A stretch of 5,343 bases of DNA from positions 1-5,343 of the forward strand of contig BNTP01000159.1 in NCBI GenBank assembly GCA_025996695.1, written 5' to 3'. This stretch comes from Bacteroidia bacterium (GTDB taxonomy: Bacteria > Bacteroidota > Bacteroidia > Bacteroidales > Azobacteroidaceae). The position numbers were made by a program, and so were the translations under genes. The first letter of the stretch is position 1; each line of letters begins with the position of its first letter. Below the pieces are notes generated by a model that saw only the letters and a program-made list of their open reading frames with translations, did no database searches and was not told the DNA's origin. Positions 4,668-5,343 of the stretch are shown piece by piece.

Positions 4668-5343
4668 CTATTTCAGCCCCATGTTTCTCAACTGCTCGGG
4701 ACTCAGTCCGGTAACTGAAACAATGAGTTCCAAGTCCATCCCGTTTTCTTTCATCCGCTTTGCGGTATAAAGTATGCCATGTTGCTTGCCTTGCTCAATA
4801 CCTTGCTCAATACCTTGCTCAATACCTTGCCGGATGCCTTGCTGCATGCCTTGCTGGATGCCTTTCTCCAGACCTCTCTCCATAGCATAGTCTGCTGCCA
4901 ATTCGGCACCGTAACACCTTTCAACACTTTTTTCGTACGCTGTCATATCTTCTTCTGTTAATGTTTCTAAATCTGTTATTTCAAACAACTCATTAAATAT
5001 CTCGTCTTTTAGTTCTGCCGGTTGCTCCAACAATTCTGCCTGATGCTTCATGCAAAACAGCCATTTGTCTAAATAAGTCCGCGATTCTGCTGCTGATTTG
5101 TTGAACTTTGTCAATTCGAGCGTGGTAAATTGCAATTTATCGCTTGCCTTTTTCTTCGTTTTTTCATTCAGCAGTGAATACCGATTGATGTAATCGGTAT
5201 TATCCTCGTTCAAATCGAAATTCAATATGGCTATGACATATAACGGTTTCAATCCATAATCCCATTTGCCTCTCTTGGCTTGTTTCAGGATGGATGCCGC
5301 CGCATACAACAAACACCTGTCCATAAAATGCTTTTGTTGAGCC
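4668..5343 (-). CDS. Rpn/PD-(D/E)XK family putative transposase-nuclease, C-terminal part (5' end outside window)
   Basis: The frame is open from the right edge to TAG at 4668-4670, giving 224 visible residues. The Met encoded at 5322-5324 is internal: the residues before it, AQQKHF, and those after it, MDRCLLYAAASILKQAKRG, continue the family block (E)MQ..x.F.DR.L.Y.S..I..Q...G. Next comes KWDYGLKPLYVIAILNF, another typical block of PDDEXK_2/Rpn proteins. The N-terminal part with most of the nuclease catalytic residues lies outside the window. A helical middle (FNKSAAESRTYLDKWLFCMK) leads to a Gly-Ile-Glu-Gln-rich repeat (GIEQGIEQGIEQGKQHGI) and a short C-terminal helical unit ending LSPEQLRNMGLK, which is the usual end for the family. 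These proteins occur in many copies in Bacteroidota, and Rpn members of E. coli are known to promote RecA-independent recombination. The gene converges on the decarboxylase operon and appears unrelated to it. Confidence 0.88.
   Translation of the reverse strand, partial: AQQKHFMDRCLLYAAASILKQAKRGKWDYGLKPLYVIAILNFDLNEDNTDYINRYSLLNEKTKKKASDKLQFTTLELTKFNKSAAESRTYLDKWLFCMKHQAELLEQPAELKDEIFNELFEITDLETLTEEDMTAYEKSVERCYGAELAADYAMERGLEKGIQQGMQQGIRQGIEQGIEQGIEQGKQHGILYTAKRMKENGMDLELIVSVTGLSPEQLRNMGLK
4791..4874 (-). repeat. 12-bp tandem repeat encoding the GIEQ-type repeats of the Rpn protein
   Basis: Seven consecutive 12-bp units on the plus strand. The first three (4791-4802, 4803-4814, 4815-4826) are identical TTGCTCAATACC. 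They are followed by the variants TTGCCGGATGCC, TTGCTGCATGCC, TTGCTGGATGCC and TTTCTCCAGACC. On the coding strand they specify GIEQ, GIEQ, GIEQ, GIRQ, GMQQ, GIQQ and GLEK. Because each unit is four codons, gain or loss of units keeps the frame and only changes linker length. Confidence 0.92.

Noticed and set aside
5322..5324. ATG as the true start of the Rpn-like gene
   Set aside because: The frame is open to the window edge and the upstream residues AQQKHF match the family block, so the start is outside.

Overview
The window looks like DNA of an anaerobic Bacteroidota, most likely of the order Bacteroidales. Three things point there. The biotin-dependent, sodium-pumping decarboxylase genes are of the type found around mmdA in propionate-forming Bacteroides relatives. 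One OadG-type subunit carries an N-terminal lamin-tail-like domain, as I recall from Bacteroidales homologues. Most starts are preceded by A/T-rich leaders rather than strong Shine-Dalgarno sequences. The genus cannot be named from this window.

Layout. Bases 1-142 hold, on the minus strand, an internal piece of a methylmalonyl-CoA decarboxylase alpha subunit (MmdA/PccB-type carboxyltransferase). It has lost its 5' half and ends at a short A/T heptamer repeat (134-160). From 170 to 4403 every gene is on the plus strand in a tight run: an OadG-like soluble tail protein (170-439), a biotin carrier protein (475-909), a beta-subunit pump OadB1 (959-2104), a 53-residue single-helix OadG-like protein (2126-2287), an LTD-OadG fusion (2277-3236) and a second pump OadB2 (3249-4403). 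The 4404-4667 gap has no convincing gene. It contains a cluster of inverted repeats that looks like a dispersed intergenic repeat. From the right edge, converging on the operon, comes the C-terminal part of an Rpn/PD-(D/E)XK family putative transposase-nuclease (4668-5343, minus).

How the genes may work together. In this family the alpha subunit moves CO2 from methylmalonyl-CoA (or oxaloacetate or glutaconyl-CoA) onto biotin on the carrier protein. The membrane beta subunit decarboxylates carboxybiotin and exports Na+. The OadG-type subunit holds the complex together. This operon has one carrier but two well-preserved beta subunits, and three OadG-like polypeptides. Two of the three are complementary halves, a tail without a membrane helix and a helix without a tail. 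The most interesting reading is a duplicated pump in which OadB1 is served by a split OadG and OadB2 by the LTD-OadG fusion, with the carrier shared. The inverted, broken mmdA piece at the left edge is either a real rearrangement or an assembly/amplification chimera and needs checking before gene order there is trusted.
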